Origin: Rhabdobacter roseus
GTDB lineage: Bacteria > Bacteroidota > Bacteroidia > Cytophagales > Spirosomataceae
Reading direction: 5' to 3'
Length of the DNA: 64,000 nucleotides
NCBI RefSeq assembly: GCF_014202275.1
Contig: NZ_JACHGF010000010.1
Coordinates: 171,805 to 235,804 of the forward strand
Shown: positions 54,401 to 61,972 of the stretch, piece by piece
Layout of the letters: each line of letters opens with the position of its first letter
How positions within the stretch are numbered: position 1 is the first letter of the stretch
The notes under the pieces: generated by a model
The model's database searches: none
What the model was told of the DNA's origin: nothing
Seen by the model: only the letters and a program-made list of their open reading frames with translations
Program-made: the position numbers and the translations under genes

Positions 54401-56277
54401 TAATGATTGAATACGTTGGTGACTCCCTGGAAACCTTGCGGAAATACCTTTTTACCAGAGGCTTTCATTCCTTGGCAAAGCAGTTGTAAAAAGAGGGGAT
54501 TGGTAAATTCAGGGGCCAGCATCGGAAAGTTTGGCGTCTGCAATCCGTAGTGCTCACAGAATAACCGGAGTGCCGCATATTCATTTCCTTGGAAACCCGC
54601 ATGAACTCGGTAGGTAATTGGTCCATCCTTTTGCAGGTTCTTTGGAATGATGGCATTGAAATAGGTAGTTCGTACACTCAGTACCAAGCCAACAAAAGGA
54701 AAGGACTTTACTTCTTCAATAAAGCCTGCTAACGCATCTTTCCAAAGCGCTCGGCCCGGCCCTTCATTAAGTGCGTCAATCATGATTAGTACCCTTGACC
54801 CCTGCTGTCTGCCGATGCTATTGAGGGAGGTCAATAACTCATACTGGGTGCATGTTAAGCCAAGCTGGTTCAGAATGTTTTGCCAGATGGTTTGGCCGCG
54901 TTGAAAAAGTTGTCCTAGAAATAATAGCGTTGCGACTCCTGCCTTCGTGGCCTCATTCGCCATATCACCCAGCAGGTGGGATTTCCCGCTTCCGGGCTCC
55001 CCTTTGATCAGGAGGACTGGTGAATTAGCGAGCGTAAAGGATATTTCCCTTAACGCTCCCTGGAGCGCCGAGAGGGCACGTTCCGTTTCTCGCAACCACT
55101 GTAGCTCGCTTTCGTACGGTTCTCGTTCTTTCCCGTGATTATGCCTTTTTCCCTCTCCTAGCTCGCTTTTCCTTTGTCGTTCCTGCCTTCTCAGTTCATA
55201 CAGTTCACTTTGCTTTTCATCAAGGTGCTTTTCCAAAGTGTTCAGCCCCTCACATATTGGAGCCAAGTCAATGGGTTTATCCGCTTCCCATTGAATAGCA
55301 GAAACCCAAGCAATGGTCGATTGCCTGAGTGCGCCATGTTCATCAGCAATCTCAGCGAGAAGCCCCTTCTTTTTATCATGGCTTGAGTTGCTACGTTGTA
55401 ACCAACTATCAATGCACCTCAATAGCCGACGCTTAAACGTATCATTTCTCGCCGCGTCGTGAAAATTAGAGACGATTGGCAATCGCAAATTCAATTGTTC
55501 GCTAAAGCGTGGACCAAGATTTTTGATCATGTTCGCACTGTGCTTTGCAAAAAAATCCGGCGTCAAACCGTACTCCCCGATATACGAGAAGGGAATGTTG
55601 GGTAGAAAGGCCGCTGTAAGTAGTTCGTTGATAGCTTCAATGTACTGGCAATAGATGATTTTTTGCGCTTCCCGGAAGCGGGTAAAAAGGCCGAAGAGAT
55701 AGAGTTTATTATAGCTCTCTAAAAAAACACCGCTGCCTGAAAAGCCATCTACCTTGGATTCAGCGCTAGTGTCGGTGGTAAAGTCATCCGTCAAACGCAA
55801 CTGAAATGTGCTTTGGCCCGCCATTTCCTGCATAAATTCAGGCTTCGTCAATACGAGTTCTTGGCCTTTGGTGGCGCTTGGGAAGCCTTTCAAGGCAAAA
55901 GTGGTGATTGAGTGCCGCTCTTTGATAGCCTGCACTTCTGGCAAGAAACCAGTTATTGCTTCTACCTGAACCTTTTCAAGTTTGATTACGGCCACATCTT
56001 TTGCAGTTGTTTTTGAAACCAGGTCGTGACTGACTGCAACGTGTATTGATTGATAGCTCGCAAGTGCAGGATTAAACAAACTAATCAATACTTCAGGCCT
56101 CGGGCGTTCGAACGTTTCTTGATCCTCGTACAGGCAGTGCGCTGCGGTAAGTAGATAAATAGAATCGATTAGGAGAGGGCTGCTAAACAGTATTCCACTG
56201 CTGATCGGCAAACGAGTATCGGACTCTTCTACCCGGACGGCTAAGCGGCTTAATAGGTAATCATTCTCTGGGCTCAT
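51493..56277 (-). CDS. Trypsin-like protease fused to STAND (NACHT-like) NTPase, Avs1-type defence candidate
   Basis: Giant cytosolic protein of 1594 residues. Residues 1-~215 are a trypsin-like serine protease: LTAAHC with His47, KDVAVIKL with Asp94, and GFSGSG with Ser180 form a full triad. Residues ~230-400 are helical, charged linker sequence. The STAND NTPase follows: Walker A GEPGSGKS at 426-433 and Walker B IMIDALNEG around Asp501. A helical-repeat region runs to about 1000, and a C-terminal ~500 residues with aromatic-rich beta sequence (KGWYFDTEYAYWNQAPSQWV) is presumably the sensor. STAND proteins oligomerise on ligand binding and switch on the fused effector. Composition is AT-richer than the transfer block, pointing to separate acquisition. 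Defence function is inferred. Confidence 0.84.
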   Translation of the reverse strand: MSPENDYLLSRLAVRVEESDTRLPISSGILFSSPLLIDSIYLLTAAHCLYEDQETFERPRPEVLISLFNPALASYQSIHVAVSHDLVSKTTAKDVAVIKLEKVQVEAITGFLPEVQAIKERHSITTFALKGFPSATKGQELVLTKPEFMQEMAGQSTFQLRLTDDFTTDTSAESKVDGFSGSGVFLESYNKLYLFGLFTRFREAQKIIYCQYIEAINELLTAAFLPNIPFSYIGEYGLTPDFFAKHSANMIKNLGPRFSEQLNLRLPIVSNFHDAARNDTFKRRLLRCIDSWLQRSNSSHDKKKGLLAEIADEHGALRQSTIAWVSAIQWEADKPIDLAPICEGLNTLEKHLDEKQSELYELRRQERQRKSELGEGKRHNHGKEREPYESELQWLRETERALSALQGALREISFTLANSPVLLIKGEPGSGKSHLLGDMANEATKAGVATLLFLGQLFQRGQTIWQNILNQLGLTCTQYELLTSLNSIGRQQGSRVLIMIDALNEGPGRALWKDALAGFIEEVKSFPFVGLVLSVRTTYFNAIIPKNLQKDGPITYRVHAGFQGNEYAALRLFCEHYGLQTPNFPMLAPEFTNPLFLQLLCQGMKASGKKVFPQGFQGVTNVFNHYVDAVYEKLAEKREDYTNRKHIVREAIQAVAKACFEKEGPRMLTIEEADTLFQERFDRYPHLLNDLIHEYLLIQTTQTDYRTETEFEMLYFAFERLGDFFITEQLLGEYTTTAQVRQAFQKDGQLGQLLEGYSWSNSGILDAMAVRLPEKYELEIVEACDWAFGLTDDPHHDDVGDCLTRCLWDSLKWRLPSHIDDKKITAWLRSDQCSLDDDSYLLRLVELTTVHAHPFNSDRLFKFMNQYSMPERDGFWQVHMHHFCHYGEDRNAFPIRRLIDWAWQKGVSASIDSETARLAGQTLAWLLSSTDRQLRDQTTKAMVNLLEEQPDALIRIMQAFINIDDAYIAERLYAVAYGCALRTSTDTKLEQIASYIYTSTFKDGNPPVHVLLRDYARNIVEYAHYKGRATSMDMAVVRPPYQSEFPTVLPSDEEVRQYQNKSIATDSRGEKEKNRIDGQIYFSTITWDFGRYTVESAVRNFAPVSFTTESRFKDFQKTLKGERKYRMRIIVAHVKLKALLEARKAGGTKVLAGKAIEDRIIELDHDNQRYLRSLVELFDAEEIAEINQKFLPFLQAKHADKKYPQDSLEYAPIKYWIVQRAFELGYAIEKHYEYDSLAERHSDHFAAHGNKIERIGKKYQWIALHEILARLGDNYYYKEDRWNSRAQYSFYQGPWQQYLRDIDPIFTIKNPEGKVDEAGSSTRVPLQKGWYFDTEYAYWNQAPSQWVNNKKDLPAPENIILRQDEHGEAWVYLKMSTTWEEPKGIGQDRHNRPRKAIRYLINAYLVRKGNTKKITEWLSGKDFSDIHMPETQRTNASLFNRENYWSPTARLEAKQRKTWEAIPASTHKVSVTTQEAVGEMSGDKSGAHFHYDMPSKILFEGMGLQYAPEDGSFKNSMGQMIVTHINGRGILMRKKELFIFLERSNFDIFWSLEGEKIATTGLSNSENDQYSAISGVYQISENKVMGNLFITKRE

Positions 56278-56637
56278 TCTAAACTTGGTATCAGTAGATA
56301 TAGTACCAATAAGAAAATTTTTGCTACGTAAAACAAATTTGCTGGCTTTAACTTATACAGTTCAACGTTAGTGGATTGGATTGCCAATTCAACGGAAAGT
56401 TCTGAATCTTATCAAACCCTCCACCATTAAATTGTCTTGTGACCATTTGTTTTTAAGGCGGGTGTATCGTTTTCCGGCTGTGTAGGCTGATTGCCTTTGG
56501 GTCTACGCAGCCTCGGCAGGTCGTTTGGCCGGTACTCCCGCCGGGTAAGGCCGGAAAGGCCCGCCCTTCATGGGGCCGCGGCGCGCCCCGTTGGCCGTAG
56601 CGCTATGACCCTGACCCGACACGGCTTTCGAAAGGTA
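56278..56637. other. Intergenic region upstream of the defence operon
   Basis: AT-rich for the first ~180 bp, where the promoter of the STAND-MBL operon must lie, then GC-rich with several short inverted repeats around GGCCGG/CCGGCC. No gene recognised on either strand. Confidence 0.5.
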
Positions 56638-56753
56638 CGTGGCAGAAACGACACCCGCCAGGGTGGCCGATCGGCCATCCCTGGCTAAAAATCTCCACCC
56701 TCCGGGTTGTATTTTTAGCCGGGCAAACCCTGGCCCGTGTCGTTTCTGCCACG
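56638..56753 (+). ncRNA. Strongly folded segment upstream of the SymE-like gene (structured RNA or leader candidate)
   Basis: Outer arms 56638-56654 and 56737-56753 are exact 17-bp complements (CGTGGCAGAAACGACAC). After a CC/CC internal loop, GCCAGGG (56657) pairs with CCCTGGC (56728). Inside are a near-perfect hairpin around TGGCCGATCGGCCA (56664-56677) and a second one, GGCTAAAAAT (56683-56692) with ATTTTTAGCC (56711-56720). GCCAGGG can pair with either of two partners, so two folds compete. It ends 52 bp before the SymE-like start. The 17-bp arms could alternatively be ends of a tiny mobile repeat. Confidence 0.5.
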
Positions 56754-56805
56754 AGGGGAGGCTGCCAGCCCTGCACGGAGCAGGGTCTCTTAACCAGTTA
56801 CGAAC

Positions 56806-57108
56806 ATGGAAGCATTTCAAACCAGCCGCCTGGAACTTCCTTCGGGCGCAATCCTCTACATTGTTCGGGAGTACACCGAGGGTACGTATGTACGCACTTG
56901 CTACCAGTTGGAAAGCAAAAATCCGCTCCCTTTCCAGCTAAGCAGAAAACTGCAATCTAAGGCCGAAAAACGCGTTAAGGCCTACCAAGGTCTGGTCTTT
57001 AATCCGGCGCTGCTGTTGAGCGGTTCCTGGATGGCAAAGGCGGGTTTCCGGGTAGGGGACCAGGTCACCGTGACCGTCGATGATGGGCTTATTATCATTA
57101 CACACTAG
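56806..57108 (+). CDS. SymE-like (AbrB-fold) protein
   Basis: Small protein of 100 residues. The last ~45 residues (AYQGLVFNPALLLSGSWMAK, then AGFRVGDQVTVTVDDGLIII) match the SymE toxin family, an AbrB-like swapped-hairpin fold (usual form PxLxLSGxWLexAGFxxGdxVxV). SymE toxins cleave or bind RNA and are checked by an antisense RNA. Here no antisense RNA can be proven, but the segment just upstream is highly structured. A terminator follows directly. The N-terminal 50 residues are not typical. Confidence 0.75.
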   Translation: MEAFQTSRLELPSGAILYIVREYTEGTYVRTCYQLESKNPLPFQLSRKLQSKAEKRVKAYQGLVFNPALLLSGSWMAKAGFRVGDQVTVTVDDGLIIITH

Positions 57109-57119
57109 TCGGTTCACCG

Positions 57120-57150
57120 GCCGGGGGCTGTCCGCTCCCGGCTTTTCTTT
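57120..57150 (+). terminator. Rho-independent terminator of the SymE-like gene
   Basis: GCCGGG (57120-57125) pairs with CCCGGC (57137-57142) around an 11-base loop and is followed by TTTTCTTT. It starts 12 bp past the stop codon. Confidence 0.75.
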
Positions 57151-57873
57151 GCACGACCCGGGCTATGTACTTTATGCGCGTTGGGTATCCTCCGCTACGT
57201 GCATAACCGGCCTATCCCCAGCCGGTTCAACCAGGCTACTTTAGCTTTATGAATGATCAAAATAACCGGCTAATGCAGGTGGCGGGTACCGTAGCCCGCT
57301 GCTACGGAGGTTAATTTCCTGCGACAGACCTTCCCGCTTCATACGGGCCATCTCAATACACATTTTATCCAATCCGTGCGGGCAATGTTTGGCCACCCGG
57401 AAGTAATAATCACCATGGAAGCGGTGGAGCCACAACCGGCTATTTGCCAGAATCTTCCTGAAAATGGAGGACCACCGGAAACCATGAAGTTCTTTAAGGT
57501 GGATTCGAAGCTAACTCTTTCCGATCTGGCTACCGAAATGCACGATAAGCCCCAAGGAATCTAGTTCGAAACGGATATTTTGATTCATGCTCTTATGGAA
57601 TAGGACAACGCCTGCATGGAGTCCTGCTCGCGGCCGCTTCAAGGTGGAGCTGCTCGAAGACGGTGCTTTTGAAAACAGGCAGGATGCCCAGATAGAAATC
57701 TTTGACAGGGTCGCCTGGACAGGGTTGCCTTAGCAGTACCTTGAGATGTACTACAAGACCAAAAGGAGGCATTCTGCTTTTGCTTACCAGAGCCCAATGA
57801 ACTATGAAAAGAACTCGTAATTTTATAAACAATAAGTTCGTTTACTTCCGTCATTTTCGACATACCTCATATC
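57151..57873. other. Gene-free stretch at the right side of the island
   Basis: About 0.7 kb with no supported gene. Short open frames near 57376 (+) and 57593 (-) show no family features. It separates the SymE-like gene from the second copy of the duplicated segment and probably contains the right junction. Confidence 0.5.
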
Positions 57874-58822
57874 CTAGCAGGAAGATTTACCCTACCCCTG
57901 CTTTCCCTCCCGGAGAAGACTCCTTACTGCTTTTTTTCGTAGCCAGTTAATAGCCCGATTTTCCATTTGGGAGCTACTATACCTGCGGACAGCCTAAGGA
58001 TCAATCCGCCTTAAACCCCAAATGCATGAGCGCAAGGCTTCTAATCTTGTTCTGGTTGGCCGTTGGATGCGGCTGCCGACCTCAAAATAGCACCCCTGCT
58101 AAAACGTTTCAGCAAAAACGAAGCCGGATAATCGATCTACCTCCGTCAGCCGGTAAGGCTGTCTTGCGAATCCTGCCCAGCGACGAGGGTGTCGTCGTCA
58201 TCACCCGAAACGGCGTGTTCCCCTATCATGACGGCGTTTGGCGTAGTGACTCCATGCGGGTACCGGTAGAGCAAGCCGTCTACGACCCAAGCGGAACGCT
58301 TTGGCTTTCCAACTCCAAAAACCTATTTACTACGGATAACCGGCAAGTGATCGATTTATCGGCCCTCGCCGACCCGGTCACCCAATTCTTTTGGGATTTA
58401 GAAAACCAACTTTATGCTGCCACGACCGACGGGTTATACTGGATGGCTGACACCTGGCAGCCAATCACCCCCCTAAAAGGAAGGCTTATCCACGCACTAG
58501 TCCAGGACGCCGATAGTACCCTGTGGGTTGCCACCTCTGACGGTCTCTGGCAACGAAAAAAAAGCAATGGATCAACCTGGACGAAACGCTGATGGCGGTT
58601 GGTAATGAGCGCTATTACCATTCCCTGGCCCTAAACACAACGGGGGATGCGCTGTACTACGGTGCCCCCCATTCCATCGGGGTGATCCGCCAAAACGGGC
58701 AACACGAGGCTTGGAGCGGTGCACACGGACTCCCCTATGGGCCAGCAAGTGTCATGCGACTGATTGATGAGGAACTGTGGATCGGTACGACCGAGGGGGT
58801 CATTCAAAAAGACACGGCCTGG
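57874..58822 (+). repeat. Right copy of the duplicated ~0.95-kb segment
   Basis: Same-orientation copy of 31835-32782, including the 150 bp upstream of the lipoprotein start. It begins at CTAGCAGG and ends after GACACGGCCTGG, where the sequence changes to GTGTAAAA and becomes unrelated. Confidence 0.9.
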
Positions 58823-58828
58823 GTGTAA
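58026..58828 (+). pseudogene. Frameshifted, 3'-truncated copy of the propeller lipoprotein gene
   Basis: Same start as the intact gene (ARLLILFWLAVGCGCRPQ). At 58556-58563 the run of nine A found in the intact gene is eight, which shifts the frame and stops translation after 188 residues. The correct frame resumes at 58592 (AVGNERYYHSLAL) and runs to TTEGVIQKDTAWV, then a TAA. About 450 C-terminal residues of the intact protein are missing. The truncation makes a working product unlikely even if the A-run were read through by slippage or were a sequencing error. Confidence 0.88.
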
Positions 58829-59342
58829 AAAAGGGCAGATCCAAGCCTTTTAGAGTTTTGACGATCCAAGTTCCCGGGGTCGTCGCGTGGTAACGGCTTT
58901 CCCTTTATAGCGGATTAAAATGGCCTTGTTGCCTGGGTCCTGGTTCGTCAGTATAACGCTACTTACTAAACCCCATATCGTACTTTAAAGGGTCCGTATT
59001 TGTACGAAGTTTATATTGATCTATGCCGAACGGACATGTCCCTAAGGCGGATTGAGGTTATAAGCCGCTTTTTTAGAGCCATACTACCAAGCATTCACAG
59101 ATTAAAACTATGTGATTTCAAACGTATATAGTACAACATCAAAAAGAATCCAGGAAAACCACCTGACGATTTTAAAAAATTGACAGACGAAAAAAGCCTT
59201 CTACAAAAAGGAGAATTGACGGTAATTGCAACTCAAATACCAGTGGGTTGAAAGAAGAAGTTGAGTTAGGACGCGGACAAGCAATGGCTATTTATGCTTC
59301 ACGCAAGGACACCGCCCTGTTGTCGTCACTGGGAGAGGACGC
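58829..59342. other. Unassigned DNA right of the truncated copy
   Basis: AT-rich unique sequence with stops in all frames. No gene, RNA or repeat recognised. Confidence 0.5.
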
Positions 59343-59517
59343 ATGACGCTATCGGACGACGAATTTTTTATCCGGAAGGCTTTCGAGGCCGATCCGGCCC
59401 AGGGATACGAACGGCTCTTTAAGCGGTACGGCCCCCTCTACCACCACGCGGCCCGCGATGTGTACTTATGGCGCAGGCCGAACACCTCGGGAGCGATATT
59501 CTGTGCCTCGTCTGACA
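59343..59517 (+). pseudogene. N-terminal remnant of an ECF sigma factor
   Basis: Frame one reads DDEFFIRKAFEADPAQGYER, LFKRYGPLYHHAARDVYL, the region 2 opening of Bacteroidetes ECF sigma factors. Right after, the homology moves to another frame: AQAEHLGSDILCLV then a stop, the expected continuation. So a frameshift near 59465 and loss of everything after region 2 have destroyed it. No anti-sigma or SusCD genes are nearby. Confidence 0.6.
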
Positions 59518-60362
59518 AAAAAAACCTCTGCCGGCGGGTTTCCTCAGCTACCTTACTTAGCATTATTGGACAATAGCGCTTTGGAAAGTGGCTGGGGAGA
59601 AATGTTGGCTTCTTTTTTAGGGAGGAATTTTCAGCCCAAGCAGGAACTCATGAAATTCGATAATTTTTCTCGAGTTTTGTTAAGATTGCTACTACTAGTT
59701 GTTCAATATTATGCCCGAAAATGATTTTGACTTATTGCCGGGCGTATCCAAAAGTAGTCAACGCATTAAAGGAGTGGTATAGTGAAATGATCATTGCCGA
59801 AAAGGGTAGCTTTCAGGAAGAGAAAACCAACTATCCCAATGCCAGCCTGGTGGGTGTCGATTGAGTTATTTTGACTATATACGATAAAATAGCCGTAAAG
59901 TCTGTTCAGTACAAGAAAAAAAGCCCAGCAGGGCCTTTATGGTATTCGCTTTGTGCCTTACCCCTAGAACCCTTGCCCAACAGATTCCTTAAGGTCACTG
60001 CTGTGGCATTTTCCCCATCGATGGGCGGGTGGACAGGGCTCTTTCCGCAGAGAAACGGACCCCTTTGGGCTGCCATTTTAGCCATAAAGAACTCTTTTGG
60101 GGTTTTCATTTCTTGGGCCGAATGAGGAGCAAAATGGGTGTACTCAGCGACCCAATCTTTCCTTTGTCGCTATACGGCATGAGCACCACGTGCGTCAGGA
60201 ATAGCCGCCGGAGCTCATTCTTACCCTCCATCTTCTTCGCCTGCTCCTTTAACGTCGGTACAGCGCTTCGTCTTTCCAGTCCCCGCCTTAGACCCATAGG
60301 CCACGCCAAGCTACACGCGAAAAGGCGCTCCTGTACGCGCAGTTTGCGTACCGAAAACCCAT
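59518..60362. other. Gene-free region before the symporter gene
   Basis: Several short open frames on both strands (59871-60125 +, 60106-60309 -) with no family features. A + strand stretch ending AYRKPIYKKVFDPEG runs into the end of the convergent symporter gene and may be a chance frame or the last part of a decayed gene. Confidence 0.45.
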
Positions 60363-61817
60363 TTACAAAAAAGTGTTTGATCCGGAGGGGTAGCTGAGCG
60401 GCTTAGGCTCATCAGGTTCGAGCAGCTGCGCTACTACATCTTCTTCAGGTACCTGGTCCGAACGCTGCATTTTGACATCGTCCAGCTCCCCTTCCCAACG
60501 CGCCACCACGGCCGTAGCTAGGCAGTTGCCGATCACGTTCACGGAGGTGCGGGCCATGTCCATGAGCTCGTCGATGCCCATGATCAGCAGCACGGGCCAT
60601 TCGGGCAGGTTAAAGTTGGCCACCGCTCCGAGCAGAATTACCAGCGTAGCCCGGGGAATACCCGCCACGCCCTTGCTGGTAAGCATCAGCAGAAACACCA
60701 TCGCCAGCTGCTGACTGAGCGGAAAATCGTGCCCCGTCGCCTGGGCCACAAAGATGGTCGCCAGGGCCAGGTAGAGCGTGGAACCGTCGAGGTTGAAGCT
60801 GTAGCCCGTAGGCATCACAAAGGACACGATCTGGCGCGGCACGCCAAATTTCTCCATCTTCTCCATGGCCTTGGGCAGGGCCGATTCGGAACTGGTAGTG
60901 GCAAAGGCGATCGAGACCGGCTCGGCGATGGTTTTGGCAAATTTGAGCAGCGGGATGCGGGCGAAGAGCGCCACCGGCACCAACACCAGCCCCAGAAAAG
61001 CCAGCAGCGCGCAGTAGAGCGTGGCCAGCAGCATGGCCAGGTTGCGCAGCACGTCGATACCCATGTGTCCCACCGTCTCGGCGATGGCCGCTCCGACTCC
61101 AATGGGCGCAAAGAGCATGACGATCTTGGTAAATTTGAACATCACCTCGGCCAGGTTCTCGATGCCTCCTACCAGCTTCTGCTTCCGGTCGTGGGGCAAC
61201 ATAGCCAGGCTCACCCCAAAAATAACGCTGAACACGACGATTTGCAGCACCTCTCCGTTGTAGATGGATTTGGCGATGTTTTCCGGAAAGGCGTGGGTGA
61301 TAATGGCCTGCCAGCTTTGGGGAGCCACCGTGGGGAGCTCACTCTCCAGGGTAGTGGGTGGAATGATGCCCTCGCCCGGCTTGAACCAATTGGCAAAAAA
61401 GAGGCCGATGAACAGGGCGATGGTGGTCACGGCCTCGAAGTACAGCAGCGATTTCCAGCCCATACGGCCCACTTGTTTGAGATCGGAGTGACCGGCAATG
61501 CCCGCCACCAGGGTGGCAAAAAGCAGCGGCGCAATGATCGTTTTGATCATTTGCAGGAAAATTTTCCGTAAAAACGTGAGCTGGGTAGCCAGGGCGGGGA
61601 AATCATAGCCGACCTCGGTGCCGATGAGCATCGCGACCAGGATGGAGGTGGTCAGATTCTGCCGCAGTAGCGCGTACGCCAGCAGGCCCGTCAGGGCCAG
61701 CCAGCGCAATCCCAGCAGCAAGGAGCCGGGCAGCGCGATCAGGTATTCGTTCAGGACCATGGCCAGCAAAGCCGCCGTGATCAGCCCCCCGTTGAGGAGG
61801 ATCAGTTTTTTCTTCAT
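60363..61817 (-). CDS. Dicarboxylate/amino acid:cation symporter (DAACS family)
   Basis: Inner-membrane secondary transporter of 484 residues with about eight hydrophobic helices and two re-entrant loops. Family signatures: FLRKIFLQMIKTIIAPLLFA, TTSSESALPKAMEKMEKFGV (serine-rich hairpin), VSFVMPTGYSFNLDGSTLY and MGIDELMDMARTSVNVIGNC, whose Asp and Asn bind substrate and sodium in GltPh/GltT. It imports C4-dicarboxylates or glutamate/aspartate with H+ or Na+; the exact substrate is not readable. The 50-residue C-terminal tail is acidic. A strong terminator separates it from the antiporter gene upstream. Confidence 0.9.
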   Translation of the reverse strand: MKKKLILLNGGLITAALLAMVLNEYLIALPGSLLLGLRWLALTGLLAYALLRQNLTTSILVAMLIGTEVGYDFPALATQLTFLRKIFLQMIKTIIAPLLFATLVAGIAGHSDLKQVGRMGWKSLLYFEAVTTIALFIGLFFANWFKPGEGIIPPTTLESELPTVAPQSWQAIITHAFPENIAKSIYNGEVLQIVVFSVIFGVSLAMLPHDRKQKLVGGIENLAEVMFKFTKIVMLFAPIGVGAAIAETVGHMGIDVLRNLAMLLATLYCALLAFLGLVLVPVALFARIPLLKFAKTIAEPVSIAFATTSSESALPKAMEKMEKFGVPRQIVSFVMPTGYSFNLDGSTLYLALATIFVAQATGHDFPLSQQLAMVFLLMLTSKGVAGIPRATLVILLGAVANFNLPEWPVLLIMGIDELMDMARTSVNVIGNCLATAVVARWEGELDDVKMQRSDQVPEEDVVAQLLEPDEPKPLSYPSGSNTFL

Positions 61818-61862
61818 GTCGTTTCTTTGTCCTGCTTTTTTCTTTCTTGTAAAGGGTAAACC

Positions 61863-61892
61863 TAAAAAAAAGCGATGAACAAAAAGTCATCG
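61863..61892 (-). terminator. Rho-independent terminator of the Na+/H+ antiporter gene
   Basis: On the minus strand CGATGA (61892-61887) pairs with TCATCG (61878-61873) and is followed by eight T residues. A second GAGCCC/GGGCTC stem (61894-61922) lies just before it. Confidence 0.65.
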
Positions 61893-61972
61893 TGAGCCCT
61901 TATTTTTTAAGGAAAGGGGCTCTTGTTTAGCCAACGGCACCGCTTCCTGCTCACTCCCGCGCCCCCCGTTGG

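Noticed and set aside
57376..57564. 62-residue + strand open frame
   Set aside because: No recognisable family and no regulatory signals; chance frame is as likely.
59871..60309. Short open frames on both strands left of the symporter
   Set aside because: No family features, no start-site support, region looks decayed.
60729..61571. 280-residue + strand open frame
   Set aside because: Antisense to the symporter gene, His/Arg/Gln-rich composition typical of a shadow.
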